A DNA stretch of 64,000 nt from an uncultured Spirochaetales bacterium (GCA_944392695.1 CALXXN010000002.1:1-64000); one strand, 5' to 3'; shown: positions 35,207-45,084, counted from the stretch's first letter. Program-made: numbers and translations. Notes: generated by a model not told the origin, from the sequence alone.

Positions 35207-37492
35207 TCACTCCTCCTTGTTGATTCCGCTCTTCGAACTAATCAGGGCATCGAGCATTTGAGTCACTTTTCCGATATCCTTCAGTTCTCCGTCCTGGTCA
35301 TAGATGGAGCGTATTGGGAGGTCATCATTTGGTATGATTTCATTCCTAGCATAGAAAATAGTTCCATATGAATCCATCACGAATACATCATTCTTGTAGG
35401 TGAATTCGAGCTTATCATTCGTCCAGCTTTGTGCTACTGCTATCAAATGGTTATTACCAAGCTTGCCTGGCTGATAGTAATTTCCCGTACCCTGGTCGAG
35501 CGTTTCACCAGATTCATCTCCAACAACCCTGTAATAAGACTCCGACAACCTGATACCAGAATCCAAAGCACTACAGAAGAACTTGTTGATTAGTGACTTA
35601 TGGCTATTCCCAGCCTCATCATCTATCCACTCAGTGTCCCAATACACACAAACAGACCAAGGGCGATTAAAGACGTAAGCATTTGACTTTGGATTTACAT
35701 AGAAGTTGGAACAGCCATTCTGCATCATCCATCTAATGAACCAAGCATTCTCCTTCGATAGCAAAGACGCTTTAAAGCTGCGAATCCTTGCATTACATTC
35801 TGCACATTCCTTGATTGAATCAAAATCATTTGACAGTAGCCCGACAGTTATATCTTCATAGCCATTACGCCATTCATCGACTTCGTCATATAACATTCCT
35901 CTGAAAATCCGATTTCGCCAATTCTCCTTGCTTGTGTCAAAGTAGAGCTCGTCCTGAGCCCATGGCGTCAACTTGATATAAGCCCTGACAATTGACTCGC
36001 AGTACTCATTCTTCACTCCATCCTTGTCAAACCAAGTGGAGAAGTTTTTCAAGCGGGTACGGAAATCCTTCCATCCCCTACCGCCTTTGTAGAGGAATGA
36101 GATGCAACCATCGGCGAATGCTGTGCTTTCAGCTATGATGATGTCAGCCTTGTAATCTGGATGCGTGTCAATCCACTCAGCCTTCTCGCACTCTTCCCTG
36201 TATTGTCCTCCAAGTGATTTGATATCATTACAACCAGCAAGTTTACTTAAAAAATCATCTGTTTCGTACAACTCATGTATATAGATATTGCGGACCACGT
36301 CTTCTTCTTTACACTTCTCTGTGGTATTCCAGAGGAGGTTCGCATACACCCTGACATGGTCTTTCAAAGCGGCAGATTCCAGTTTTGAAGCTGTAAGCAG
36401 GTACAAGAAGAAAAGCATCCTGTGCTTCCTATTAAAATCCTGCGTTATAAACGCTTTAAAGACCCCCTCTTCATGTTTCCATCCTTTCTCTGCCCTCACA
36501 TAATCAGGTAGACTCTCATAAAACCCGGTGAAGACAGAACCATCTCTAATTAAGTCAAGGACAGCCCTAAACTCATCCTTGTGTTTCTCCTTGTACGCAA
36601 GATAGCGATCCTTGGAAATAACTGAGTCGTTTATGAAATCAGGCCTGCCATTATCATCATCCAAGATACTGAAGCCTTCAAACATGATGTTGACGATATA
36701 CATCACGAGCTTCTCGCACTGTGCAAGATTACGGCTCTCTTTGAAGTGTTCATCGAAGATACAAGAGATGCATTCATCAAAGACGTATGCAGAATCCGCA
36801 TCATCAGAGAAGAAACTGGCTTTGAACAGTTCTGCAGGAGTGAGCTGCCGCCCCCTGGCGTTCATCTTCCAAAAGATGGAGTCTGGAAGCTTGTGTTCTT
36901 TTCCATCGACAACTTGGAATGTGATGTTATCAAGCCGATTTCTGACTTCTTCGCTCATAGGCAACTCGCCAAGTTTGGATTCAATCTTCCTATAAGCCCT
37001 GAGCATAGCTGATGCTGTTGGATCTGTGCTTATATCGGCCATAAGGTCGAGCCACCTGTCCCAGTCATCATTCTTGTCAGCACCGGGCTCATGAAAACCA
37101 TCCTTAAGGAGTCCTGCAATGAGCGTGGAGGCAATAGACATTGTCTCGTAATTGAATTTGAGTAGGAAAGAATTCTCGTCATCCTTACATCCTTGATAAC
37201 AGAACACATGGAAAAGGAAGAGGGTTGTCAATCGTTGCTGTCCATCTATGGGACGTAAGATCCTGTTACCATTCACATTCCTGACATCCCCATACACATA
37301 ATCCATCGACAAGCTTCCGTTCTCACTTGTCAGCACGTTGCTGATTTCATTTATAAACAAATCAAGCACATGGCTGTCCCTAGGATTCGCCCTCCCCTGG
37401 GCATAGTCCCTTTGGTACACAGGTACGACAAAATCATACTCGGATAAAAGCCGCTTCAATGTATATTCATTTATGTTCCTTGGTTCACACAT
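35207..37492 (-). CDS. DUF262 protein without a nuclease domain (GmrS-like)
   Basis: A 761-residue protein with an N-terminal DUF262 domain: VPVYQRDYAQGR (24-34) and the ParB/Srx-like motif DGQQRLTTL (83-91), later KMNARGRQLTPAELFKA. DUF262 binds/hydrolyses NTP in GmrSD-type modification-dependent restriction. The C-terminal ~450 residues have no recognisable DUF1524 HNH motif and resemble nothing I can name. It starts 1 base after the stop of the DUF262-DUF1524 gene (TGAGATG) and ends 3 bases before the mini-protein. Base composition is markedly AT-richer than the window as a whole, suggesting transfer. Confidence 0.82.
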   Translation of the reverse strand: MCEPRNINEYTLKRLLSEYDFVVPVYQRDYAQGRANPRDSHVLDLFINEISNVLTSENGSLSMDYVYGDVRNVNGNRILRPIDGQQRLTTLFLFHVFCYQGCKDDENSFLLKFNYETMSIASTLIAGLLKDGFHEPGADKNDDWDRWLDLMADISTDPTASAMLRAYRKIESKLGELPMSEEVRNRLDNITFQVVDGKEHKLPDSIFWKMNARGRQLTPAELFKASFFSDDADSAYVFDECISCIFDEHFKESRNLAQCEKLVMYIVNIMFEGFSILDDDNGRPDFINDSVISKDRYLAYKEKHKDEFRAVLDLIRDGSVFTGFYESLPDYVRAEKGWKHEEGVFKAFITQDFNRKHRMLFFLYLLTASKLESAALKDHVRVYANLLWNTTEKCKEEDVVRNIYIHELYETDDFLSKLAGCNDIKSLGGQYREECEKAEWIDTHPDYKADIIIAESTAFADGCISFLYKGGRGWKDFRTRLKNFSTWFDKDGVKNEYCESIVRAYIKLTPWAQDELYFDTSKENWRNRIFRGMLYDEVDEWRNGYEDITVGLLSNDFDSIKECAECNARIRSFKASLLSKENAWFIRWMMQNGCSNFYVNPKSNAYVFNRPWSVCVYWDTEWIDDEAGNSHKSLINKFFCSALDSGIRLSESYYRVVGDESGETLDQGTGNYYQPGKLGNNHLIAVAQSWTNDKLEFTYKNDVFVMDSYGTIFYARNEIIPNDDLPIRSIYDQDGELKDIGKVTQMLDALISSKSGINKEE

Positions 37493-37493
37493 C

Positions 37494-39224
37494 TCACTTC
37501 TCCTCTATTGCGTTCTTGATATCTTCCAAATACTCATCTGCCATTTCCAATGTCCACACAGGGGCATCGGCTTCAGCATATGACTCTTGTCCTGCTGTAG
37601 GGATTGCAAATACAATCGCTGACACTTCAGGAATCATGTCTCCTTTCAGGAAGGCACTAGTGACCATGCGTTTCTTCACTTGGAAGGGACTGTTGCTGAT
37701 GCTCCTGTTCACTGAAGCAGGGAGCAGGCAGAGGTTCTTTATCGAGGTGAAACGCCAACTATCAGCACTGTCGTCTACATTGCTTCCAGAAGGCATCTCA
37801 TAAGTCCATCCAATCCCATTGCCAAGGGAGGATTCATCTTCTGTCGGGGGATATATCTTGGCACCGCTTTCAAAAGCCCAGATGAAGGCTTCCCATTCTT
37901 CTAGCTGATTGTACTTGACTTGAGGAGACTTATCTTCGAATTCATCACAGAAAGACTCAAAATCATTCAGGAATTCACTAACCTCGTTACGGCCATCATT
38001 TCCATGCCTTTTCTTCAGGACAGCACAGAACTTTTTCAATGTGTCAACATCCTTTATTTCAGCCCTTGCGTGTATATGCTCAAGATCGAAGTCTGTTTTC
38101 CGATATCTGTTGTAGTCGAACCTGACACAATGCTCGTTGCTCTTTACTGCATTGTGGAACAGGAGGATCGTCTTTATTTCGCTGTTGTTTTTCCCGTACA
38201 CCAGCTTTTCAATATCTCCTATTCCATTGACTACATTGGATGCGAGGCTTTGCAAGCTATCAAGTCCTTTGAAAAGCTTTGAACAAAGCGGAACAGGACC
38301 TTCATGATAGGGACAGCAGGAAATGAAGCCATAGAAGTTGTACAGGGTGACATCCTCGTATACCTGCTTCATACTCCTCATCAGTGTTTCCAATGCGGTA
38401 AGCAAATCAACGGCATCCCTGTCCTTCAGGCTTCTGAAAACGAAAATCGGATCCTTCTCGTACTCAGATTTAAGCGACTTCGCATCAACAAAGCCCTTTC
38501 CTGCCGCCTCGACCTCAAGCAGGAAATCCATCCTTGTCGAAAAATAGCGCTCGCACTTGTCCGTGTCGTCATGGCTGAAGAAGTAGAAGAAGTCATCGTC
38601 TTGCAACATGGCTTCCATGCGGGCCCAGCTTTCTACGAAGCGGTTCACATCAGAGGAATCAAGGACATCAGGCTCTGTCAGATAGTAGGCTCTTAGGATT
38701 TCAGCAGATGACAGAGGGATTCTGCCAACATTGAGACGTTCGAAGACTCTTTCACCGTCTTCGTCCGCGTCCAATGTACATACGATGAAGAAAGAGGCAT
38801 TGAGCTTATCACTGAAGGAGGATTTGCCTTGAGTGAATGGACCCGACCGAATTGCCTCCCACGCTTGTTCCAGATAGTACTTATCAATGGAATTGCGCTT
38901 GTTGATAGCCGAATCCCCTACATCGGTGAGGGATGTGATTATCAAGTTGTCAGAGGCCGAATTCAGCTCCTTCCAAATCAAGGACAATGTGGTCAGACGC
39001 TGCTGCCCATCGACAATCGATACTTTTCCCTCATTCTCTTGAAGAACAATTGGTTGCAGGCAATATCCGTTGTCCTTATCGCTTTCATTAATATCATCGA
39101 GCAAAGCCTCGATTTCACGATTTGTCCATCTGTATCCCCGCTGATAGTAAGGGATGTCAAAGCCTGTCTTAGCATATTGCTCGAACAATTCTTTGACGCT
39201 TTTCACTTCTGTTTTCACACACAT
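37494..39224 (-). CDS. DUF262-DUF1524 protein, GmrSD-type restriction nuclease
   Basis: A 576-residue protein with both halves of a GmrSD-type enzyme. N-terminal DUF262: IPYYQRGYRW (24-33) and VDGQQRLTTL (71-80), then FERLNVGRIPLSSAEIL. C-terminal DUF1524 (His-Me finger/HNH-like): DFDLEHIHAR (378-387) and NLCLLPASVNRSISNSPF (497-514) with K518. GmrSD enzymes cut DNA with modified bases (type IV restriction). The canonical EHI-x-P is EHIHA here. It is the first gene of a four-gene operon; AAGGTGG precedes the ATG. AT-rich relative to neighbours. Confidence 0.88.
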   Translation of the reverse strand: MCVKTEVKSVKELFEQYAKTGFDIPYYQRGYRWTNREIEALLDDINESDKDNGYCLQPIVLQENEGKVSIVDGQQRLTTLSLIWKELNSASDNLIITSLTDVGDSAINKRNSIDKYYLEQAWEAIRSGPFTQGKSSFSDKLNASFFIVCTLDADEDGERVFERLNVGRIPLSSAEILRAYYLTEPDVLDSSDVNRFVESWARMEAMLQDDDFFYFFSHDDTDKCERYFSTRMDFLLEVEAAGKGFVDAKSLKSEYEKDPIFVFRSLKDRDAVDLLTALETLMRSMKQVYEDVTLYNFYGFISCCPYHEGPVPLCSKLFKGLDSLQSLASNVVNGIGDIEKLVYGKNNSEIKTILLFHNAVKSNEHCVRFDYNRYRKTDFDLEHIHARAEIKDVDTLKKFCAVLKKRHGNDGRNEVSEFLNDFESFCDEFEDKSPQVKYNQLEEWEAFIWAFESGAKIYPPTEDESSLGNGIGWTYEMPSGSNVDDSADSWRFTSIKNLCLLPASVNRSISNSPFQVKKRMVTSAFLKGDMIPEVSAIVFAIPTAGQESYAEADAPVWTLEMADEYLEDIKNAIEEK

Positions 39225-39267
39225 CCACCTTCTTCCGTGCTTGATACTTGCAATCTAACATGACATG

Positions 39268-39285
39268 TGTCCAGAAAGCTGGACA
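39268..39285. promoter_or_regulatory. Inverted repeat in the divergent control region
   Basis: TGTCCAG-AAAG-CTGGACA is a perfect 7-bp inverted repeat between the divergent DUF262 operon and the FtsK-like gene. It is a candidate operator, for example for a WYL regulator. Confidence 0.5.
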
Positions 39286-39348
39286 GATAAAGCTTATCAT
39301 GAAAAACAAAGGAAGCAAGATTTCACGCAACAAACATGGAGGAGGTAT

Positions 39349-39873
39349 ATGGAAAACTTGGAAACATTGCTTACTGATGCAATCACAGCAGACAGGGGTA
39401 AGAACATCCTTATAACAGGAAATGAGGTCGAGGACAGGTTTGCGCTTCGAGACATCGTCTGGGGTCATGTTCGCAAAATCGACTATGGCAAGCCTTCTTT
39501 GAACATGTTATTCGAGAGTGTTGAAGACTTTGTACCAGAAGTGCAGGAACTACTGGATGCCAGGGAGGATCATCCTGTTGTCACACTCGATGACCTTGCT
39601 GCCAACCTCGACTTATTTGATGGTGTCAATGGGGAACGGGAAGTGATCAGGCTCCTCGATGCAGAGGACATCACAGTCATCGCTGTGACAAGGCACGCAT
39701 CTGCGGAAACACTCACAGATTTGCTGATGGAACGTTTTGATGTGGTACTCACTTCAAGACTGACATCTGATCTCAACAGCAGGATTGTATTAGGCAGATC
39801 TGGAGCTGAAAGCCTTGATAAAGGCACTGTGCTTCTCAAAGACTACAATGGAATCAGAAAGGCAAGGATCTGA
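39349..39873 (+). CDS. Degenerate stand-alone FtsK/SpoIIIE-like motor domain
   Basis: A 174-residue protein whose pattern follows the FtsK/HerA beta-domain: NILITGNEVEDRF where motors have a P-loop (the GSGKS is lost), VVTLDDLAANLDL at the Walker B/Asp-Glu position, ITVIAVTRHAS like the ATQRPS sensor, and SRIVLGRSGAESLDKGTVLL like the C-terminal SRTILGxxGAExLLGxGDML. It is thus probably a pseudo-ATPase. GGAGGAGGT sits at the ATG. It is divergent from the DUF262 operon. Function unknown; the family assignment is from pattern only. Confidence 0.6.
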   Translation: MENLETLLTDAITADRGKNILITGNEVEDRFALRDIVWGHVRKIDYGKPSLNMLFESVEDFVPEVQELLDAREDHPVVTLDDLAANLDLFDGVNGEREVIRLLDAEDITVIAVTRHASAETLTDLLMERFDVVLTSRLTSDLNSRIVLGRSGAESLDKGTVLLKDYNGIRKARI

Positions 39874-39947
39874 AACACTACAGGGCCTGCCCTCCAAAAC
39901 CACATACATGCTTGCCTCATCATCAAGCGTCGCACTATCTTTCCTCC

Positions 39948-40430
39948 ATGCTTGAAATCGTATCGGGGTATGACAGGCTTGATGATGTGAGATCGCTCTT
40001 CAAGGAGTACACGGCGATGCTCGTGGACACGGATCCATCCTTCCAAATCTATCTGGACATACAACACTATGATGAGGAAAAAGAGGATCCGACGGTCAAA
40101 TACGCCCTCCTCGATGGAAGGTTGCACCTGGCGCTCTGGGATGGGGAGGTGGCTGGCTGCATCGCACTTCGAAAGCTCTCTGACGATAAAGCTGAGTTGA
40201 AACGCCTGTATGTCCGTCCCTCATTCCGTGGTCATCACATAGCCAATGAGCTTTCAAAGAGGATCCTCTTTGAAGCAAAGGAGATTGGCTACAAGGAAAT
40301 CTACCTTGACACCCTCCCGGAGTTACAGGGTGCGGTCCAGCTTTACAGGAAGCTTGGTTTCATCGATACGGAGTGCTACAACGACTCCCCTATCGACAAG
40401 ACACTCTTCATGAAGAAGACGCTTTACTGA
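39948..40430 (+). CDS. GNAT family N-acetyltransferase
   Basis: About 160 residues with a clean GNAT motif A: LKRLYVRPSFRGHHIANEL (R-x-x-x-x-A variant), then IYLDTLPELQGAVQLYRKLGF. It acetylates an unknown amine. The ATG at 39948 has no evident ribosome-binding site; the frame is open to 39912. Confidence 0.82.
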   Translation: MLEIVSGYDRLDDVRSLFKEYTAMLVDTDPSFQIYLDIQHYDEEKEDPTVKYALLDGRLHLALWDGEVAGCIALRKLSDDKAELKRLYVRPSFRGHHIANELSKRILFEAKEIGYKEIYLDTLPELQGAVQLYRKLGFIDTECYNDSPIDKTLFMKKTLY

Positions 40431-40480
40431 TTGAAGATGTCTTGTGGACAGCGCGGCGAGGGAAGGATTATCATTGCCCC

Positions 40481-41149
40481 ATGCGCAAAGCCCTGATTCC
40501 CTGCCTTGTATTGATTGTCCTGATGGCCTCCTGCCAGAGCAGCCAGACAGGTGGCGCCGACGGCATTCCTGATTCCAGGGCGAGGATGATCCTCGTCCAG
40601 GCGGAGCGCAATGCCTTGATCTGGACAGAGGTCAATGCCTTCGCAGACATGTCGTCCTTCCCAATACCAGCATCCTGGGACAACTACATCGAGGACCTGC
40701 CACAGGTCAGGGCCTTGAGGGATGAATACATGCAGGAACTCTCCGCAGTACTCACACTGGCGCTCCCTTCTGTGACAGACCGGATGATGGAGGAATTGGA
40801 TTCAATGGACCTCTCTGATGTCCATGGCTATATCGATGCAGGACTCTCCAGCCTCACTGACGAACTCAGGGCGGCCAACGAATCATGGACACGTGGCCTG
40901 TTCGCAGGGTACCTCGCTGGGCATGGAGAGGCACTGGACAAGGTCTTCTCCCGTCTTGAGATGGAAGCCGGGATCTGGCAGAAGAACCTGGACAACCTCA
41001 GCCTGGTCGGACAGGGGCGTCAGCTCGAACCACCTGAGGAGGTCACTGATGCCCAGATCGCGACCTGGGCGGCCGACCTCTACTTCGACCAGCTCGCCGA
41101 GCATGAGGTCATGGAACGCCGCATACTGCTGGCACAGGAGGAAGGCTGA
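40481..41149 (+). CDS. Predicted lipoprotein of unknown function
   Basis: A 222-residue protein with a lipoprotein signal MRKALIPCLVLIVLMASC; the lipobox LMASC gives Cys18 as the lipidated residue. The mature part is helical and acidic with no family I recognise. Its stop overlaps the rarA start (TGATG), so it is co-translated with a DNA-maintenance ATPase, an unexpected pairing. Confidence 0.78.
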   Translation: MRKALIPCLVLIVLMASCQSSQTGGADGIPDSRARMILVQAERNALIWTEVNAFADMSSFPIPASWDNYIEDLPQVRALRDEYMQELSAVLTLALPSVTDRMMEELDSMDLSDVHGYIDAGLSSLTDELRAANESWTRGLFAGYLAGHGEALDKVFSRLEMEAGIWQKNLDNLSLVGQGRQLEPPEEVTDAQIATWAADLYFDQLAEHEVMERRILLAQEEG

Positions 41150-43401
41150 TGGATGAGGACCTCTTCGAATCTTCAATCGACAGGCTCTCGAACGAACCCC
41201 TGGCCTCACGCATGAGGCCCCGTACGATAGATGAATACATCGGCCAGGAACACATCATCGGCAAAGGCCGCCTGCTACGCCGTGCGATCCAGGCGGACCT
41301 CTTGAGCAGTGCGATCTTCTACGGTCCACCGGGGACGGGCAAGACGACCCTGGCCAGGGTCATCGCCAACACGACCAAGAGCCACTTCTCAACCCTCAAC
41401 GCCGTGCTCTCAGGAGTCAAGGAACTGCGCTATGAGATCGACGCGGCCCGTGACAGGCTCAAGCTCTATGGCCGCAAGACCATACTCTTCGTCGATGAGG
41501 TCCACCGCTGGAACAAGAGCCAGCAGGACGCCCTCCTCCCCTGGGTGGAGAATGGCACTGTCATCTTGATTGGTGCGACAACGGAGAACCCCTACTTCGA
41601 GGTCAACGCCGCCTTGGTGTCACGCAGCAGGATCTTCCAGCTCACACCACTGAGTGATGATGAGATGCGCCGTGTCGCTGAACAAGCCCTCTGTGACAAG
41701 GAACGAGGCTATGGACGCTACGATGTGCGCTTCGATGAAGGAGCCTTGGAACACCTTGTCTCTGTCGCTGCTGGTGATGCCCGTAGCCTTTTGAACGCCC
41801 TGCAACTGGCTGTTGAGACAACTCCAGACAACTTCCCACCTCCAGATGGCCAGGTCATCAGGATCACGATGGAGGTCGCGGAGGAGTCGATCCAACGCCG
41901 TGCCGTGCTTTATGACAAGGAAGGTGATTACCACTTCGACGTGATCAGTGCCTTCATCAAGTCCCTCCGCGGCAGCGATCCAGATGCAGCCCTGTACTGG
42001 CTTGCACGCATGGTGGCGGCAGGAGAGGACCCCCGCTTCATCTTCCGCAGGATGCTGATCCTCGCCTGCGAGGATGTCGGACTGGCGGACCCTTCTGCGA
42101 TTGGCGTCGTTGAAGCCTGCGCCGAGGCCTTCGACCGGATAGGACTGCCTGAAGGACGTTTCCACCTGACCCAGGCCGCGCTCTACCTGGCGACCTGCCC
42201 CAAGAGCAACTCATCCCTCGCATTCTTCGACGCCCTCTCCGATGTCGAGAAGGAACGCGATGGTGAGGTGCCGAACCATTTGAAGGACCCTTCGAGGGAT
42301 GGCAAGGACCTTGGCCATGGCAAGGGCTACCTCTACCCCCACTCCTACCGCGACCACTTCGTCGCACAGCAATACCTGCCAGCGGCCTTGCAGGGCAAGA
42401 TGTACTACCGTCCTTCCGACCAAGGGTACGAGGCCCGGATCAAGGAGACCGTCGAACGCCGCAGGGAAGCCCAGTTGGAAGCCGCCACATCCCCCTTCAT
42501 AGAGAACCTGAGCTTCTCACCCTCTGACAAGGCTGCCGACAAGTGGCTGAAGCGTGCGGTCTCGAACGGGTCCAGGTTGCTGCTGGAAATCAGGGACAGG
42601 CTCTTCCAAGACCTCCTGATCAGGCGTAGCGACAACATACTCGTACTCAACGCATCCCATGGCCTCCTGGTCTGGGAAGCGGCCAGGCGCAATCCAGAGG
42701 GGCTTGTCACCGCTCAGGTCAGGACAGAGGAGGACAAGGCCTATATTGACCACTACAGTGGGACCTTGGATGAGTTGAGGCGTCCACTTGTCATCTGCGG
42801 TCCCGCAGGCAAGGTCACCTCCTCTCTTGAGGATGGACTGTACTTCGAGCTGATCATAGGGCGCAATGTCTTCACAAGGCTTGGCGGCGAGGAAGCGCTT
42901 GCCGCATCCCTGGCCGCCCGCCTGGCCCCTGGCGGGGTCCTGAGGCTCTGCGAGGGCATAGCATCCGAGGGCCCCAGGTTGTCTGGTTTTGTGACAGACC
43001 CCGGGCTCAAGAAGGTACTTGAAGAAGCCGAGGAGCAGATCTTCCATGGTGATGAGGGACGCTCCTGGGGCTTTGACGATCTCAAGCCCTTCTTCAGCAA
43101 GCACTTCAAACATGTCAGCATCGAGCCCATGCATAAGAGCGAGGAACGTGTCCTCGATGGGAACAAGCTGTCACGCTGGCTGCAGCAGAGCTACCTTCCC
43201 GCCCTGGATGGCAAGGGTGTCGATGGGGCTTCTCTTGAGAAGGCGGTGCTTGCTGAGCTAGAAGATAGGACAGTCAGCTGGACACACAGCCTCGCGCTCA
43301 TCGAAGCGCGGCAGGAGGCCCCTGCACAGGAAGAGGGCATAGAGGACGATGGGAGCTGGGCGGAAGTGCTCAGGAAGACAGGATCGGCCATGGGCCGCTG
43401 A
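41149..43401 (+). CDS. rarA: RarA/MgsA replication-recombination ATPase with C-terminal extra domain
   Basis: A 750-residue protein. Residues 1-~430 are a normal RarA: Walker A GPPGTGKT (59-66), DEVH (116-119), [11 protein letters not shown], and the MgsA C-terminal part ([13 protein letters not shown] ... [18 protein letters not shown]). Residues ~440-750 add a Rossmann-like, methyltransferase-resembling domain ([34 protein letters not shown]). RarA acts at stalled forks. Fusions of RarA to an unknown domain are known, mainly in cyanobacteria. GGAGGAAGG precedes the ATG. Confidence 0.92.
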   Translation: MDEDLFESSIDRLSNEPLASRMRPRTIDEYIGQEHIIGKGRLLRRAIQADLLSSAIFYGPPGTGKTTLARVIANTTKSHFSTLNAVLSGVKELRYEIDAARDRLKLYGRKTILFVDEVHRWNKSQQDALLPWVENGTVILIGATTENPYFEVNAALVSRSRIFQLTPLSDDEMRRVAEQALCDKERGYGRYDVRFDEGALEHLVSVAAGDARSLLNALQLAVETTPDNFPPPDGQVIRITMEVAEESIQRRAVLYDKEGDYHFDVISAFIKSLRGSDPDAALYWLARMVAAGEDPRFIFRRMLILACEDVGLADPSAIGVVEACAEAFDRIGLPEGRFHLTQAALYLATCPKSNSSLAFFDALSDVEKERDGEVPNHLKDPSRDGKDLGHGKGYLYPHSYRDHFVAQQYLPAALQGKMYYRPSDQGYEARIKETVERRREAQLEAATSPFIENLSFSPSDKAADKWLKRAVSNGSRLLLEIRDRLFQDLLIRRSDNILVLNASHGLLVWEAARRNPEGLVTAQVRTEEDKAYIDHYSGTLDELRRPLVICGPAGKVTSSLEDGLYFELIIGRNVFTRLGGEEALAASLAARLAPGGVLRLCEGIASEGPRLSGFVTDPGLKKVLEEAEEQIFHGDEGRSWGFDDLKPFFSKHFKHVSIEPMHKSEERVLDGNKLSRWLQQSYLPALDGKGVDGASLEKAVLAELEDRTVSWTHSLALIEARQEAPAQEEGIEDDGSWAEVLRKTGSAMGR

Positions 43402-43407
43402 GGAATC

Positions 43408-44148
43408 ATGGAAAGCCAGAACATATTCGATGATGAGGTCTTCTTCGAAGGCTACAGGGAACTCCGTGAGGGGGCGAACTTCAACGACCTGCTTGAGCAG
43501 CCCGCGATGGATGCGCTCCTTGACGATGTAAGTGGGTTGCGGATCCTTGACATAGGCTGCGGCTATGGACGCAACTGCGCATCCTTCGCAAAGAATGCAA
43601 GATCAGTTGTCGGAATCGATATCTCCAGGAAGATGTTGAACGTGGCTGAGAAGGAGAACAGCGCCTCCAACATACGTTACATCCAGATGGACATGGCGGA
43701 CCTCTCGTCACTTGAGGGGCCATTCGACTTGATCTACAGTTCCCTCGCCTTCCATTACGCGCTCGACTTCGGACGTCTGATGAAGGACTGCCATGACCTC
43801 CTGGTGCCAGGTGGCACCCTCCTGTTCAGCCAGGAGCACCCGATCACCACAGCGGCGAAGTACACACAGACACGTTATGTTAAAGATGACGAAGGCCGTG
43901 TCAGCTTCAAGATCTCGGACTACCAGGACGAGGGGGAGCGTCATGTGCGGTGGTTCGTCGATGATGTCATACACCAACATCGCAAATTATCCACTATAAT
44001 AAGCGTGATGGCGAAGTCAGGTTTCGAAATCACTGACTGCGTGGAACCCTGCCCGACGAAGCGGGCGGTCAAGGAGCTGCCACGCCTCAGGAACGACCTG
44101 GTCAAACCATCGTTCCTGATCATGAAGGCAAGAAGGAAGGAGGATTGA
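43408..44148 (+). CDS. Class I SAM-dependent methyltransferase
   Basis: A 246-residue methyltransferase: motif I ILDIGCGYGRN (~46-56), VVGIDISRKML (motif II), then FDLIYSSLAFHY and LLVPGGTLLFSQEHP. The substrate is unknown; the type resembles small-molecule methyltransferases. It follows rarA by 6 bases with GAGGAA, so it is in the same operon. Confidence 0.87.
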   Translation: MESQNIFDDEVFFEGYRELREGANFNDLLEQPAMDALLDDVSGLRILDIGCGYGRNCASFAKNARSVVGIDISRKMLNVAEKENSASNIRYIQMDMADLSSLEGPFDLIYSSLAFHYALDFGRLMKDCHDLLVPGGTLLFSQEHPITTAAKYTQTRYVKDDEGRVSFKISDYQDEGERHVRWFVDDVIHQHRKLSTIISVMAKSGFEITDCVEPCPTKRAVKELPRLRNDLVKPSFLIMKARRKED

Positions 44149-44155
44149 AGGAATC

Positions 44156-45016
44156 ATGTTGATCACACTTGAGAAAGCTGGCGTGAAGATGGTCATAAGC
44201 ACGCTTGGAGCGGAGCCCCAGTCACTTGTGAAGGATGGCATCGAGTACATATGGCAGGGAGACAAGGAGTATTGGTTCCGCCGCGCACCATTGCTCTTCC
44301 CGATGTCAGGTCCGACCAAGGACGACATGATCGAGGCCAAGGGCAGGATGTACAAGATGCCGAACAACGGTTTCGCCCGTGACACGGAGTTCATCGGAGA
44401 GAAGCTGACTGACGACATCGCACAGTTCACACTCACCGACAGTGAGAAGACCCGGAGTGAGAACTACCCTTACAAGTTCACCCTGCGTGTCACCTACACC
44501 CTCCACGATGATGGCTACACGGCACGCGCCGAAGTCGAGGCAGGAGAAGACCTCTACTACACCTTCGCCTGGCATCCAGCCTTCAGCCTCGACATCAATG
44601 GCAAGGGCACCGACCTTGAGACCTACAGCCTCTCCTTCGAGCAGGAGGAGCGCCTCGACCGCCTCTATCAGTCGGGTGGCAGCTATGTCAGGGAGAAGGA
44701 CTTCCTCGTCGGCGACTCGATAGACCTCAAGAGGGCTGAGACCGACAAGGGTCCGATGGTCTTCCGCGGCATCAAGTCAAGGGAGGTCACCCTCACCTCC
44801 TCTGAAGGCGGACATGGCGTCACCGCCCATCTTGGCGACATGACGACCTTCGTTGTCTGGACTGTCGGTGGCAAGAAGGGGCAGTTCCTCTGCCTCGAGC
44901 CCATGGTGTCCTTCGGCTTCGCCGACCGCCCCCTCGCCATCGAGGAGATGGAGGAGACCCGCTTCCTGAAAGAGGGTCAGACAGAGGTCTGGGAGAACAC
45001 GTTCAACATCTTCTGA
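44156..45016 (+). CDS. Aldose 1-epimerase family protein (LacX-like)
   Basis: A 286-residue beta-sandwich protein. It shows the family landmarks: LGAEPQSLVKDG near the start, RRAPLLFPMSG, NGFARDTEF, and the catalytic-type FAWHPAFSL and C-terminal CLEPMVSFGFADR. Members interconvert alpha and beta anomers of sugars or sugar phosphates. It is 7 bases downstream of the methyltransferase and is followed by a terminator. Confidence 0.88.
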   Translation: MLITLEKAGVKMVISTLGAEPQSLVKDGIEYIWQGDKEYWFRRAPLLFPMSGPTKDDMIEAKGRMYKMPNNGFARDTEFIGEKLTDDIAQFTLTDSEKTRSENYPYKFTLRVTYTLHDDGYTARAEVEAGEDLYYTFAWHPAFSLDINGKGTDLETYSLSFEQEERLDRLYQSGGSYVREKDFLVGDSIDLKRAETDKGPMVFRGIKSREVTLTSSEGGHGVTAHLGDMTTFVVWTVGGKKGQFLCLEPMVSFGFADRPLAIEEMEETRFLKEGQTEVWENTFNIF

Positions 45017-45038
45017 CATACAAGACGATCGTACGACA

Positions 45039-45065
45039 AGGCGGCCAGGGAGACCTGGCCGTCTT
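45039..45065 (+). terminator. Intrinsic terminator after the aldose epimerase
   Basis: Ggccagg-gaga-cctggcc with flanking pairs, followed by gtcttcatttt. Confidence 0.75.
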
Positions 45066-45084
45066 CATTTTCTTCGCACCAGCC

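Noticed and set aside
42517-43134. 205-codon minus-strand frame
   Set aside because: Antisense to the C-terminal part of rarA.
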